In this document: one piece after another, positions 9,029 to 17,563 of the stretch | Numbering within the stretch: the first letter of the stretch is position 1 | Layout: every line of letters starts with the position of its first letter | Assembly: GCF_011493005.1 (NCBI RefSeq) | Contig: NZ_CP049156.1 | Span: 2,790,001-2,854,000, forward strand | Reading direction: 5' to 3' | From: Caballeronia sp. SBC1 | Lineage (GTDB): Bacteria > Pseudomonadota > Gammaproteobacteria > Burkholderiales > Burkholderiaceae | Length of the DNA stretch: 64,000 nucleotides | Translations under genes and position numbers: made by a program | Notes under the pieces: generated by a model | Seen by the model: only the letters and a program-made list of their open reading frames with translations | What the model was told of the DNA's origin: nothing | Databases searched by the model: none

Positions 9029-9378
9029 CCGCATAGCACCGGCATAGCACTGCCGAAATCACAGCCACGGCCATTCCGACTGAGCGTTCAGTTGGAATGG
9101 CCGTGGCTGTGTGCGGACGAAATATGACACTTACAAAACCGGTTCACATGTAAAGTTTTTGGCTCGCTTTCGTGTTCAAGGCGCGAACTCAACCCGCTTG
9201 TCAAATTACAACGGGAATACGCCAAATCATCATTATTAGGAATACAAAATTTATTGAATTCAATGACCTGAATCTGAGAAAAGCGTAGTAACGGAAACCT
9301 CGTCGAAGCCCATACCGCGCCTTGCATCGAATCAGGCATGAACAACGCAAAAAACACAGCTTATCAACGGAGATAATA
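9029..9378. other. Intergenic region upstream of alkyl sulfatase
   Basis: A long hairpin occupies 9061-9110. The rest, especially 9220-9270, is AT-rich compared with the surroundings and probably carries the sulfatase promoter, though no clear -35/-10 pair was singled out. A ribosome site GGAG precedes the ATG at 9379. Confidence 0.5.
9061..9110. repeat. Long near-perfect hairpin
   Basis: A perfect 17-bp inverted repeat (9061-9077 with 9094-9110) continues into an inner ACTGA/TCAGT stem with loop GCGT. It follows the ArsR-like stop codon by 32 bases. No T run follows on either strand, so it may be a terminator, an mRNA 3'-end protector or a protein site. Confidence 0.8.
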
Positions 9379-11349
9379 ATGATCGCAACGCCGCACCGGC
9401 TCACGCTTACCGCGCTCGCGGCTCTCAGTTTGCTTGCCACGCCCTTTGCGCTCGCGCAGCAAGCCGCTTTCGCGCCCGCCAAGGACGCCACGGCCATCAC
9501 CCGGCAGGATAACCTGGCGGTCTACCAGCAACTCCCCTTCGCCGACAAAACGGATTTCGACGACGCGCAGCGCGGTTTCATCGGCAAGCTCACGACCGGC
9601 ACGTTCCCAACCGACGACGGCCGCACCAGCTGGGACCTGAACAAATACAACTTCCTGAAGGGCGACGCGCCGGACACCGTCAACCCAAGCCTGTGGCGCA
9701 TCGCTCAGCTCAACATGTTTACTGGCCTGTTCAAGGTAACGGACCGCGTGTACCAGGTGCGCGGACTCGACCTCGCCAACATGACGATCATTGAAGGCGA
9801 CACGGGCATCATCCTGATCGACGTGCTGACAACGCGCGAAGCCGCGCGCGCCGCGCTGGATCTTTACTTCCAGCATCGGCCGAAGAAGCCGGTGGTCGCC
9901 GTTATCTATACGCACAGCCACGCGGATCACTATGGCGGCGTGAAGGGTGTGATCGACGAAGCAGATGTCAAGAGCGGCAAGGTCAAGGTGCTCGCCCCGG
10001 AAGGCTTCCTGCAGGAAGCGGTGGCCGAGAACATTTACGCCGGCAACGCAATGGGGCGCCGCTCGCTGTATCAATACGGCGCAATGCTGCCGGCAAGCGC
10101 CCGAGGCCAGATCGATGCGGGACTCGGCAAAACCACGTCCCGCGGCAATCTCGGCTTGATCCAGCCTAACGACACCGTGGAAAAAACCGGCGATACCCGC
10201 AATATCGACGGCATTCAGTTCGAGTTCCAGATGGCGCCGGGCACGGAAGCGCCCTCCGAGATGCTGATCTACATGCCGCAGTTCAAGCTGCTCGACACCG
10301 CCGAGGACACCACCCACACCATGCATAACCTGTACACGCTGCGCGGCGCGCAAGTACGCGATACGGTGCAATGGTGGAAAACAATCAACGAAGCCATCGT
10401 CCGATACGGCGACCGTACGGACGTAGTGATCGCGCAGCATCACTGGCCGACCTGGGGCCGTCAGAAGGTGGTGAACTACATGGCGGACCAGCGCGACATG
10501 CTCAAGTATCTCCACGATCAGTCGCTGCGCCTCGCCAACGCCGGCTACACCATGAACGAAATCGGGGAACAGGTTCAGCTACCTGACAGCATTGGCAAGA
10601 AGTGGTTTAACCGCGGCTATTACGGATCGGTGAATCACAACGTGAAGGGCATCTACCAGCGCTATCTCGGCTGGTATGACTCGAATCCGGCTAACCTGCA
10701 CCCGCTGCCGCCGGAAGAAGAGTCTGTACGTTTCGTCGAGTTCATGGGCGGCGCCGACGCGGTAACGGCGAAAGCAAAAGAGTCATTCGACAAGGGTGAT
10801 TACCGCTGGGTTGCGACCGTGATGAACAAGGTCGTATTCGCCGATCCGTCGAACAAGGCCGCTCGCGAGCTGGAGGCAGATGCGCTCGAGCAGCTCGGTT
10901 ACCAGACGGAGAACCCGACCTGGCGCAACGAGTACCTGATGGGTGCGTTCGAGTTGCGCAATGGCGTGCCGAAGGGCAAGGGCATCAATACGGCAACACC
11001 CGATGCCATTGCCGCCATGAGCCCTGACATGCTGCTTGACTACATGGGTATCCGGCTCAACGGTCCCAAGGCGGACGGCAAGCATACGGTCATCAACTGG
11101 AATCTCGGCGACGGCAGGAAGTACGGCATCGAGTTGCGTAATTCGGTGCTGATCTATACCGAAGGTGTCACGCTCGCGAACCCGGATGCCACGCTCACCA
11201 TGAGCAAGAATGATTTCACCAGGTTGCTGACGGGCGGCGCGCAAGCACCGTTGGACGCGGACAAGATCAGCGGCAACAGCCAGAAGGTCAGCGAGTTGTT
11301 AACCCTGCTCGACACCTTCGACCCGATGTTCAACATCGTTACGCCGTGA
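9379..11349 (+). CDS. Alkyl sulfatase, metallo-beta-lactamase fold (SdsA1-like)
   Basis: Secreted or periplasmic enzyme of 656 residues that hydrolyses primary alkyl sulfates such as dodecyl sulfate to alcohol and sulfate. A Sec signal peptide ending near FALAQQ occupies residues 1-27. The zinc-binding motif THSHADH is at residues 178-184; further metal ligands are expected around the MAPGTEAPSE and TTHTMHNLY segments. The C-terminal part matches the dimerisation and SCP2-like domains of the SdsA1 family. ATG 9379 is preferred over an upstream frame extension because of GGAG upstream and the clean signal peptide. A perfect hairpin follows the stop. Confidence 0.92.
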   Translation: MIATPHRLTLTALAALSLLATPFALAQQAAFAPAKDATAITRQDNLAVYQQLPFADKTDFDDAQRGFIGKLTTGTFPTDDGRTSWDLNKYNFLKGDAPDTVNPSLWRIAQLNMFTGLFKVTDRVYQVRGLDLANMTIIEGDTGIILIDVLTTREAARAALDLYFQHRPKKPVVAVIYTHSHADHYGGVKGVIDEADVKSGKVKVLAPEGFLQEAVAENIYAGNAMGRRSLYQYGAMLPASARGQIDAGLGKTTSRGNLGLIQPNDTVEKTGDTRNIDGIQFEFQMAPGTEAPSEMLIYMPQFKLLDTAEDTTHTMHNLYTLRGAQVRDTVQWWKTINEAIVRYGDRTDVVIAQHHWPTWGRQKVVNYMADQRDMLKYLHDQSLRLANAGYTMNEIGEQVQLPDSIGKKWFNRGYYGSVNHNVKGIYQRYLGWYDSNPANLHPLPPEEESVRFVEFMGGADAVTAKAKESFDKGDYRWVATVMNKVVFADPSNKAARELEADALEQLGYQTENPTWRNEYLMGAFELRNGVPKGKGINTATPDAIAAMSPDMLLDYMGIRLNGPKADGKHTVINWNLGDGRKYGIELRNSVLIYTEGVTLANPDATLTMSKNDFTRLLTGGAQAPLDADKISGNSQKVSELLTLLDTFDPMFNIVTP

Positions 11350-11364
11350 TGGTTTAATGGGCAG

Positions 11365-11398
11365 GCGTTCCGGCTTCAATTCATTGAAGCCGGAACGC
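11365..11398. terminator. Perfect 16-bp hairpin between convergent genes
   Basis: The arms 11365-11380 and 11383-11398 are exact inverse complements. The hairpin lies between the sulfatase stop and the convergent thyA stop. It has no T run, so it may act as a bidirectional transcript end or mRNA stabiliser. Confidence 0.6.
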
Positions 11399-11445
11399 GC
11401 GCGAAGGCAGCGCTTATTCCACGCTTATTGCACGCCCATACCGAT

Positions 11446-12279
11446 CTAAATTGCGATCGGCGCCTTGATGCCCGGATGATATTGATACCCTTCGATCACG
11501 AAGTCTTCGTATTGGTAATCGAAGATAGACGCGGGTTTTCTCGCCAGTTCGAGCTTCGGCAGCGGATACGGTTCACGGCTCAATTGCAGGTCCACTTGCT
11601 CCAGATGGTTCAGGTAGATATGGCAATCGCCGCCGGTCCAGACTAACTCCCCCACCTCCAGATCGCATTGCTGCGCGAGCATGTGGGTGAGCAATGCATA
11701 ACTCGCGATATTGAACGGCGTGCCCAGGAACACGTCCTGACTGCGGCAATACAACAGGCAGCTCAGCTTGCCTTCGTTCACGTAGAACTGCGCGAGGCAA
11801 TGGCAAGGAGCCAACGCCATTCTTCCGGCACGGGCGTTATCGACGGGCGACATGGACTCGTCCGGGAAATCCGCCACGTTCAAGGCGGTCAGCATTAACC
11901 GCCGTGAGTTAGGCCGCGTCTTGATCTGATGCACAAGCGCGCTCACCTGATCGACCATCGTGCCATCGCTCTTTGGCCAGAAGCGCCATTGATGCCCGTA
12001 TACCGGTCCGAGATTGCCATTTTCATCGGCCCATTCGTCCCAGATGGTCACACCGTTGTCGTTCAGATACTTGATGTTCGTATCGCCGTTCAGGAACCAC
12101 AGCAACTCATAGACCACGCTCTTCATGTGGATGCGCTTGGTCGTGACGATGGGAAACCCCTCCGCCAGATCAAAACGCAATTGACGGCCAAACGTGCTGA
12201 TCGTCCCCGTGCCAGTCCGGTCCATCTTGCGGGCGCCGCGTTCGAGAATGTCTTTGAGCAGTTCTTGGTACTGGATCAT
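11446..12279 (-). CDS. thyA: Thymidylate synthase
   Basis: Makes dTMP from dUMP using 5,10-methylenetetrahydrofolate and yields dihydrofolate, which FolA (gene at 16951) recycles. The 277 residues include catalytic Cys159 within [10 protein letters not shown], the dUMP-binding segment [11 protein letters not shown] and the family's C-terminal APIAI. Compared with the 264-residue E. coli protein there is a small insertion around residues 137-149. AGGAGG just upstream of the ATG at 12279 supports the start. thyA and folA are separated here by the sigma-54 regulator island. Confidence 0.97.
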   Translation of the reverse strand: MIQYQELLKDILERGARKMDRTGTGTISTFGRQLRFDLAEGFPIVTTKRIHMKSVVYELLWFLNGDTNIKYLNDNGVTIWDEWADENGNLGPVYGHQWRFWPKSDGTMVDQVSALVHQIKTRPNSRRLMLTALNVADFPDESMSPVDNARAGRMALAPCHCLAQFYVNEGKLSCLLYCRSQDVFLGTPFNIASYALLTHMLAQQCDLEVGELVWTGGDCHIYLNHLEQVDLQLSREPYPLPKLELARKPASIFDYQYEDFVIEGYQYHPGIKAPIAI

Positions 12280-12580
12280 GAGGAGGGTCGTTCGTAAAAA
12301 GAGGGCGTGTCGCTATTTTGGCAGAACATTTCCGCGCACCTGCGGCGCACTCCCGCGCCAGCTTCCCGAAGCCCTGGAAAACGCGGAAAACGCAGCCGCC
12401 GATAAAACCAAACCGCGATTTTACCAAGCGCCGGACGGCGGGGTGCGAAGGCCTCTTATGGCGGATAAATGGGGGGACAAATGCGAGCGATCCGCGGGAC
12501 TCGAGTGAACCCCGGGCTTGAATGTATCAGGCAGAGACCTTGGCGACCGACGACCGACAGGCGGCCGTCACACGCGGACC
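12280..12580. other. Intergenic region between thyA and sigma-54 regulator gene
   Basis: About 300 bases containing the thyA leader at the left and the 3' end of the leftward regulator transcript at the right. No convincing coding frame, repeat or terminator was seen. Confidence 0.4.
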
Positions 12581-13957
12581 TTAGCCGCGCGTAACGTGCT
12601 CCGTCGGTGCATCGACTTCAATGTGCCGCATGCCATGCGCGCTCAGAAGGCGGTACAGCGTGACCCGCGAAATGCCGAGTTCCTGTGCGGCGTCGCCAAG
12701 ACGGCCGCGATGGCGTAGCAAAGCGAGTTCGATAGCCTGCCGTTCCGCAGCCTCCCGTGCCTGCGCCAGCGACACCGGCGCGACTTCAACGTACTCGCCG
12801 AGCTCGAGATCGCGCGCACTGATCTGGCGCCCTTCGGACATCACAATGGCGCGACGCACGCGATTGATCAGCTCGCGCACATTACCCGGCCAGCCATAGT
12901 TATGGATAGCGGCAATGGCATCGGGCGCGAAACCGCGCAGACGCCGGCTCGCGTCCTTCTTAAAGCGGTCCAGCATGTGCTTCGCGAGCAATTCGATGTC
13001 CTTTCCACGTGCCCGCAGCGGCGGTTCATCGATTTGCAGCACACACAGACGGTGATACAGGTCGGCACGGAACCGCCCTTCGATCATGGCCGTCTGCATA
13101 TCCACGTGGGTGGCCGAAATAATGCGCACATCCACTGGCGTTGAGCCATGTCCGCCAAGCCGTTCAACCTTGCGTTCCTGCAGGAAACGCAACAGGCTGG
13201 CCTGGCTTTCGAGCGGCAAGTCGCCGATCTCATCGAGGAACAGCGTGCCGCCGTTAGCCGCTTCCACGCGGCCGATCTTGCGTTGATTCGCGCCGGTAAA
13301 CGCGCCGCGCTCATAGCCGAACAATTCGGATTGCAACAGGTGCGCGGGAATGGCGCCGCAATTGATAGCGACAAACGGCTGGTCGCGCCGCGCCGAACGT
13401 TCGTGAATGGCAACCGCGGTGAGTTCTTTGCCCGTGCCTGATTCGCCCGAGATAAACACGGGTGCATCGGTCATGGCGACCTTGCGGATAGAGCGGAACA
13501 ACGCGAGCATGGCGTCGCACGAGCCGACCATCTCGCCTTCGGCGCGGCCGTCGCGCGCGTCGTTCGATGCGTTCTCGTGCAGCGCCACCATTCCATAGGC
13601 GTGGCCGACTGCATCTACAACGCGATCATTCGATGTGGGTAAGGTGACGTAGTCGAAGCAGTAGTCCCGAATCAGCCGGCGCACGGCCGCATCTTCGAGT
13701 TGGCCTGTCACCGTGGCCGCGACCCAGCCGACGTTGGTCAGCGTCAGCGACGCTTCGAGCGCCGCGAGTTCGTGTGCTTCAAAGCTGCTTGAGAGATCCA
13801 GCAAGCCACCAGTTGCCAGATCACTGCGAAGCCACCGACGGGCGTCCTTCGCGTTCGATACCACTTCTATGTGCCAGCCCCTCTCCTCGAACCGAGCACA
13901 CAACGGCGGGCTCGGGTCACGAGTCACGTAGATTAGTTGCCGCCGAGCGACTTCCAT
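12581..13957 (-). CDS. Sigma-54-dependent enhancer-binding protein, VpsR-like, Fis family
   Basis: Transcription activator of 458 residues. Residues 7-125 form a receiver-like domain with Asp54 in LLDL. The AAA+ domain follows, with Walker A GESGTGKE at 171-178, the sigma-54 contact loop GAFTGA at 218-223 and Walker B GGTLFLDE at 236-243. A Fis-type helix-turn-helix ends the protein. The layout matches VpsR/NtrC-like regulators of exopolysaccharide and biofilm genes, some of which sense cyclic di-GMP. The ATG at 13957 follows AAGGATC at a good distance; the open frame upstream has no ribosome site. It is a close paralogue of the gene at 15357-16874, and no sensor kinase is nearby. Confidence 0.9.
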   Translation of the reverse strand: MEVARRQLIYVTRDPSPPLCARFEERGWHIEVVSNAKDARRWLRSDLATGGLLDLSSSFEAHELAALEASLTLTNVGWVAATVTGQLEDAAVRRLIRDYCFDYVTLPTSNDRVVDAVGHAYGMVALHENASNDARDGRAEGEMVGSCDAMLALFRSIRKVAMTDAPVFISGESGTGKELTAVAIHERSARRDQPFVAINCGAIPAHLLQSELFGYERGAFTGANQRKIGRVEAANGGTLFLDEIGDLPLESQASLLRFLQERKVERLGGHGSTPVDVRIISATHVDMQTAMIEGRFRADLYHRLCVLQIDEPPLRARGKDIELLAKHMLDRFKKDASRRLRGFAPDAIAAIHNYGWPGNVRELINRVRRAIVMSEGRQISARDLELGEYVEVAPVSLAQAREAAERQAIELALLRHRGRLGDAAQELGISRVTLYRLLSAHGMRHIEVDAPTEHVTRG

Positions 13958-14337
13958 TGTTCTGATCCTTTCGTCAACGGTCGTTGAAAAGGTCGCGCCG
14001 GTAACTGCCCTCAACCACGCTGCAGACGTCGAAGACTCGCATGCCCCAAGCGAACGGTCATTCGGAAAACTGCAAACGGTGAAACCCCGGAAGCGACGAG
14101 TGCTGTCGCGCGGTTCTATACGAACCTGTTTTGTTTCAGATGCTGTTTTTGAGAGACTACTATAAAGCGAATACTTCGAAAACAAATATCCGCAACAATG
14201 TCCGCGAACCCGTCCTGAAGCAGGGCCAGTGTGCGTTTCAGCAACGAGACCGCCTTTTAATAAGCAGTTTGCAAATAGTTTAAATAAGACAATAGCAATT
14301 ACGCAATTTTTGATAAAAATGGCCGTTAACCGTCTAT

Positions 14338-14355
14338 CGTTTCAGTCATGAAACG
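14338..14355. promoter_or_regulatory. Inverted repeat, candidate upstream activator site
   Basis: CGTTTCA at 14338-14344 and TGAAACG at 14349-14355 are exact inverse complements with a four-base spacer. The site is about 100 bases before the predicted sigma-54 start point, a typical enhancer distance. Binding by either flanking activator is inference. Confidence 0.5.
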
Positions 14356-14429
14356 TTTTCGCCTTTTTTCTGATTCAGTTTTTCAGTTAGCTTGCCGCTG
14401 GTCCAATAACGGCAACGGAATGCGTGCCA

Positions 14430-14444
14430 TGGCATATGTTTCGC
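14430..14444 (+). promoter_or_regulatory. Candidate sigma-54 (-24/-12) promoter
   Basis: TGGCATATGTTTCGC fits the sigma-54 consensus TGGCACG-N4-TTGC with intact GG (14431-14432) and GC (14443-14444) at the required spacing; mismatches fall at less conserved positions. Transcription would start near 14456, leaving a short leader with the ribosome site AGGGAG before the ATG at 14473. Confidence 0.65.
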
Positions 14445-14472
14445 TCAATGACAATGAATCAGGGAGATTGTC

Positions 14473-15003
14473 ATGGAAAGCACCGGATGCGTTGCCAAGC
14501 GAGAAAATACTGCGACAGCACATAAGATAGCTGCCATTAGCGCCGTGTGCTTTGTACTGAGCAGCTCAGCCGACAACGTTTGCGCGCAAAATATCGCAAA
14601 CAACGATGCCGTGATTCAGCCCACGTCCCCGCATGGAGTGTCCGGATATGAAACATTCTTGATGCGGCCAAATCCGCCAGCCATTATTACGGAAAGAAAA
14701 AATGGAAGCGGCGACGCTGGCGAAGCAGCATCGAACGAGCGCATTATTGTTAATCCTGTAACGGAACGGGAACAACCCGCATCGATTCAACCCATTGCGT
14801 CGGCGCCGCTCGCGATGCGGGACGCGGCCTCGGTTGAAAAAGTCACAGCGACGAGGCAAGAGTCCCCAGTCGCCGGGCACACGACCAGCGTCACGCTGTG
14901 GGATGAGATCGCGCCGCCGGTGCCTGCTCCCGTTCCCGCAGATGCAGCCACGCGCTCCACACCGGGGGACGTCGCGAGCGCGGCCACCCAGAGGGCGCAG
15001 TAG
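14473..15003 (+). CDS. Small secreted protein of unknown function
   Basis: Protein of 176 residues not recognised as a known family. A charged N-terminus is followed by a hydrophobic segment at about residues 18-32 and a likely signal-peptidase site after VCA near residue 38. The mature part is Ala/Pro/Ser/Thr-rich, low in predicted structure, and ends in a proline-rich PPVPAPVPA segment. AGGGAG precedes the ATG. It sits behind a candidate sigma-54 promoter and between two sigma-54 activators, so it is probably their direct target. An envelope or exopolysaccharide-related role would fit VpsR-like control but is inference. Confidence 0.65.
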   Translation: MESTGCVAKRENTATAHKIAAISAVCFVLSSSADNVCAQNIANNDAVIQPTSPHGVSGYETFLMRPNPPAIITERKNGSGDAGEAASNERIIVNPVTEREQPASIQPIASAPLAMRDAASVEKVTATRQESPVAGHTTSVTLWDEIAPPVPAPVPADAATRSTPGDVASAATQRAQ

Positions 15004-15356
15004 CCGGGAATGTGCAGACTATTGCAACAGTAAAGTCGTGTGAAGATCGACCGCCAGATACTCGATGCAACCGGGCAACATCGCGGTGAATAGGATTTAA
15101 CCGGATTTGAACGACACGTCGGACAGTAGGACACTGATCGTATTTCTCAGCGAGTAGCGGGAGTAGCTGGAAGAAGCGAGGCCGCGTTGATTGCGCGGCA
15201 CACCAGCACGCCGCGCAATCACGCGAGGAACGCGCCCGCAGGTTGTGCGCAGCGTCCCGCTCGACGACAACATGGATCGACAGCGCATTGCACCGCCGTG
15301 TCTGCCAGGACACCGATTGCGCCCGTTGCAAAGCCCGTTGCAAAAGGAGATCGCTC
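15004..15356. other. Leader region of second sigma-54 activator gene
   Basis: A 353-base gap between the secreted-protein stop and the GTG start of the next activator. The activator frame stays open back to 15243 but lacks a ribosome site there. No terminator, -24/-12 element or other gene was recognised. Confidence 0.4.
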
Positions 15357-16874
15357 GTGCTCGAATCTGCCCCCGTCTCCGTACCCGTGTCGGGTAAAAA
15401 CGCACTGGCTTCAATACCGCCAATGGGCGCCCTCCCCGCCGACGCCTCGATCACACCCGATCTCTCCGGTTTGGCGGTTCTCGCGAGCCTTCCGATCATC
15501 CCGACGCCCCATGCGGCGTCCGCTGTCCGTAACCTGCTGTACGTCGCGCAGGCGCCGAACGAGACGCTGGTCACGTACTTGAAGAGCCTTGGCTGGAAGG
15601 TATCGGCGGGGGCGCTCGCCACCCAGGCCAGCGTGCTGAAAACCGATACGCCGGTAGCCGGTATTGTCGATATGACCAGCTTTTCGGCGCGCGAGCTGGC
15701 CGCGCTCGAACCTGCGCTGCGTCATCAGCGAGCCGGCTGGATCGCCCTCACTGACGACAACCGCCTGGCAGACCCGGTCGTCTGCCACTTGATTCGGCAC
15801 TACTGCTTCGACTTCGTGAAAGGCCCGGTCGCACCGGCGACCATCGGTTACCTCGTCGATCACGCGTACGGCATGGTGAGCCTCGGCGACATTGACCTGG
15901 CCGATACCCCGACCGTGTTCGGCGACGAGCAGATGGTCGGCACCTGCGAGGCCATGCAGCAGCTCTTTCGCACCATCCGCAAAGTCGCGAACACCGACGC
16001 CAACGTGTTCATCACCGGCGAATCAGGGACCGGTAAGGAATTGACGGCCGTGGCCATCCACGAGCGCTCGCCGCGCCGCAAGGGGCCATTCGTCGCGATC
16101 AATTGCGGCGCGATCGGCAATCATCTGATCCAGTCCGAACTGTTTGGCTACGAGCGCGGCGCGTTCACGGGCGCGAACCAGCGCAAGATCGGCCGGGTGG
16201 AAGAGGCCGACGGCGGCACGCTGTTCCTCGATGAAATCGGCGACCTGCCGCTCGACAGCCAGGTGCATTTGCTGCGTTTCCTGCAGGAACGCAAGATCGA
16301 CCGGCTGGGCGGACACGACCCCGTCGCCGTCGACGTGCGGATCATTTCCGCGACTCACATCGACCTGGATGCCGCCATGGCCGATGGCCGGTTTCGTACC
16401 GATCTGTTTCATCGGCTGTGCGTGCTGCGCGTGGACGAACCGCCGCTGCGGGCACGCGGCAAGGACATCGAGATTCTCGCGCTGCACGTGTTGCACAAGT
16501 TCAGGAGCGACGGCAGACGCAAGATCGTCGGCTTTGCGCCGTCGGCGATAGAAGCGATGTACAGCTACGCCTGGACCGGCAACGTGCGCGAGATGATCAA
16601 CCGCGTGCGGCGCGCGATCGTGATGGCGGAGAACAAGCTGATCACCGCCGACGACCTCGGGCTCGGTCACTGCACCGGCATTGAATCGACCACGCTGGCC
16701 GCTGCCCGTGATGCCGCCGAGAAACGCGCGATCGAACTGACGTTGCTGCGGCATCGGCACAAGCTCAGCGAGGCGGCGGCGGAACTGGGGATTTCGCGAG
16801 TGACGTTGTACAGGCTGATGGTCGCGCATGGGTTGCGCGGCGCGGCGATGACGAACGGCGCCGACGCGGGTTGA
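15357..16874 (+). CDS. Sigma-54-dependent enhancer-binding protein, VpsR-like, Fis family (second paralogue)
   Basis: Activator of 505 residues from a GTG at 15357 preceded by AAAAGGAG. It has an extra 55-residue N-terminal segment, then a receiver-like domain (about 57-172, Asp105 in IVDM), an AAA+ domain with Walker A GESGTGKE at 221-228, GAFTGA at 268-273, Walker B GGTLFLDE, and a C-terminal Fis helix-turn-helix. The AAA+ and DNA-binding parts are very similar to the protein at 12581-13957, while the receiver-like parts differ more, so the two may read different signals at similar sites. No cognate kinase is adjacent. Confidence 0.9.
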   Translation: MLESAPVSVPVSGKNALASIPPMGALPADASITPDLSGLAVLASLPIIPTPHAASAVRNLLYVAQAPNETLVTYLKSLGWKVSAGALATQASVLKTDTPVAGIVDMTSFSARELAALEPALRHQRAGWIALTDDNRLADPVVCHLIRHYCFDFVKGPVAPATIGYLVDHAYGMVSLGDIDLADTPTVFGDEQMVGTCEAMQQLFRTIRKVANTDANVFITGESGTGKELTAVAIHERSPRRKGPFVAINCGAIGNHLIQSELFGYERGAFTGANQRKIGRVEEADGGTLFLDEIGDLPLDSQVHLLRFLQERKIDRLGGHDPVAVDVRIISATHIDLDAAMADGRFRTDLFHRLCVLRVDEPPLRARGKDIEILALHVLHKFRSDGRRKIVGFAPSAIEAMYSYAWTGNVREMINRVRRAIVMAENKLITADDLGLGHCTGIESTTLAAARDAAEKRAIELTLLRHRHKLSEAAAELGISRVTLYRLMVAHGLRGAAMTNGADAG

Positions 16875-16950
16875 GGAAGCTTGCGGCGGCGGGCGTCGGG
16901 TAGAATCTGCGGCTTGATTTATCTCAAAGCCGGATACGGATCTCTACATC

Positions 16951-17451
16951 ATGACGACGCTGACCCTGATCGTCGCCCGCGCGCGCAACGGCGTGATCGG
17001 GCGCAACAACCAATTGCCCTGGCGCTTGCCTGAAGACTTGGCGTTCTTCAAACGCACGACGATGGGCGCGCCTATCGTGATGGGGCGCAAGACGCACGAG
17101 TCCATTGGACGGGTGTTGCCGGGACGGCGGAATATAGTCGTGTCGCGCGACGCTGAGCGCCGCTTCGCGGGCTGCGATACGGTAATCCGGCTTGCCGATG
17201 CGCTGGAACTTGGCGCTCGCGACGACGCTGGCGAAGTATTCCTGATCGGTGGCGCCGAGTTGTTTCGCGAAGGCTGGCCGCTCGCGCACAAGCTGATCCT
17301 GACCGAGATCGACGCCGATTTCCCCGGCGACATTTCCATTGACGCACCCGATGAAGCCGTCTGGAAAGAGATCTCGCGGGAGACGCATCACGCGGCAGCG
17401 CCGAATGATTTCGACTATTCGTTCGTGGTTTACGAGCGCCGCACGGTTTAA
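16951..17451 (+). CDS. folA: Dihydrofolate reductase
   Basis: NADPH-dependent reduction of dihydrofolate to tetrahydrofolate in the cytosol, regenerating the cofactor used by ThyA; the target of trimethoprim. The 166 residues contain the family landmarks: [12 protein letters not shown] with the Trp and Leu-Pro of the active site, [15 protein letters not shown] for NADPH binding, and [10 protein letters not shown]. No strong ribosome site precedes the ATG. A symmetric terminator follows at 17511-17545, shared with convergent pmbA. Confidence 0.96.
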   Translation: MTTLTLIVARARNGVIGRNNQLPWRLPEDLAFFKRTTMGAPIVMGRKTHESIGRVLPGRRNIVVSRDAERRFAGCDTVIRLADALELGARDDAGEVFLIGGAELFREGWPLAHKLILTEIDADFPGDISIDAPDEAVWKEISRETHHAAAPNDFDYSFVVYERRTV

Positions 17452-17510
17452 CTTCAGATTTCGAGCGCTTGATCGGCTAGCGGGTTAGCCCACCGCGCGC
17501 TTCCATTGAA

Positions 17511-17545
17511 AAAGCCCGGAACGGCGCCAACCGTTCCGGGCTTTC
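17511..17545. terminator. Bidirectional terminator between folA and pmbA
   Basis: A perfect 14-bp inverted repeat (17511-17524 with 17531-17544) of AAAGCCCGGAACGG type, with A and T ends, lies between two convergent genes. Confidence 0.85.
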
Positions 17546-17563
17546 TCGCTTCTGCAGACGCTC

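Larger units (their letters stand above)
13958..14472. other. Regulatory intergenic region with candidate enhancer sites
   Basis: A 515-base divergent region between the leftward activator and the rightward secreted-protein gene. Its right half (14240-14400) is AT-rich. The word GTTTCAG occurs three times, at 14133-14139, 14235-14241 and 14339-14345; the last is half of an inverted repeat listed separately. A sigma-54-type promoter ends the region at 14430-14444. This is the arrangement expected for enhancer-binding-protein sites upstream of a sigma-54 promoter. Confidence 0.55.

Noticed and set aside
14348..14530. 60-codon open frame starting in the sigma-54 promoter region
   Set aside because: It overlaps the -24/-12 element and the better supported secreted-protein start, and has no ribosome site.
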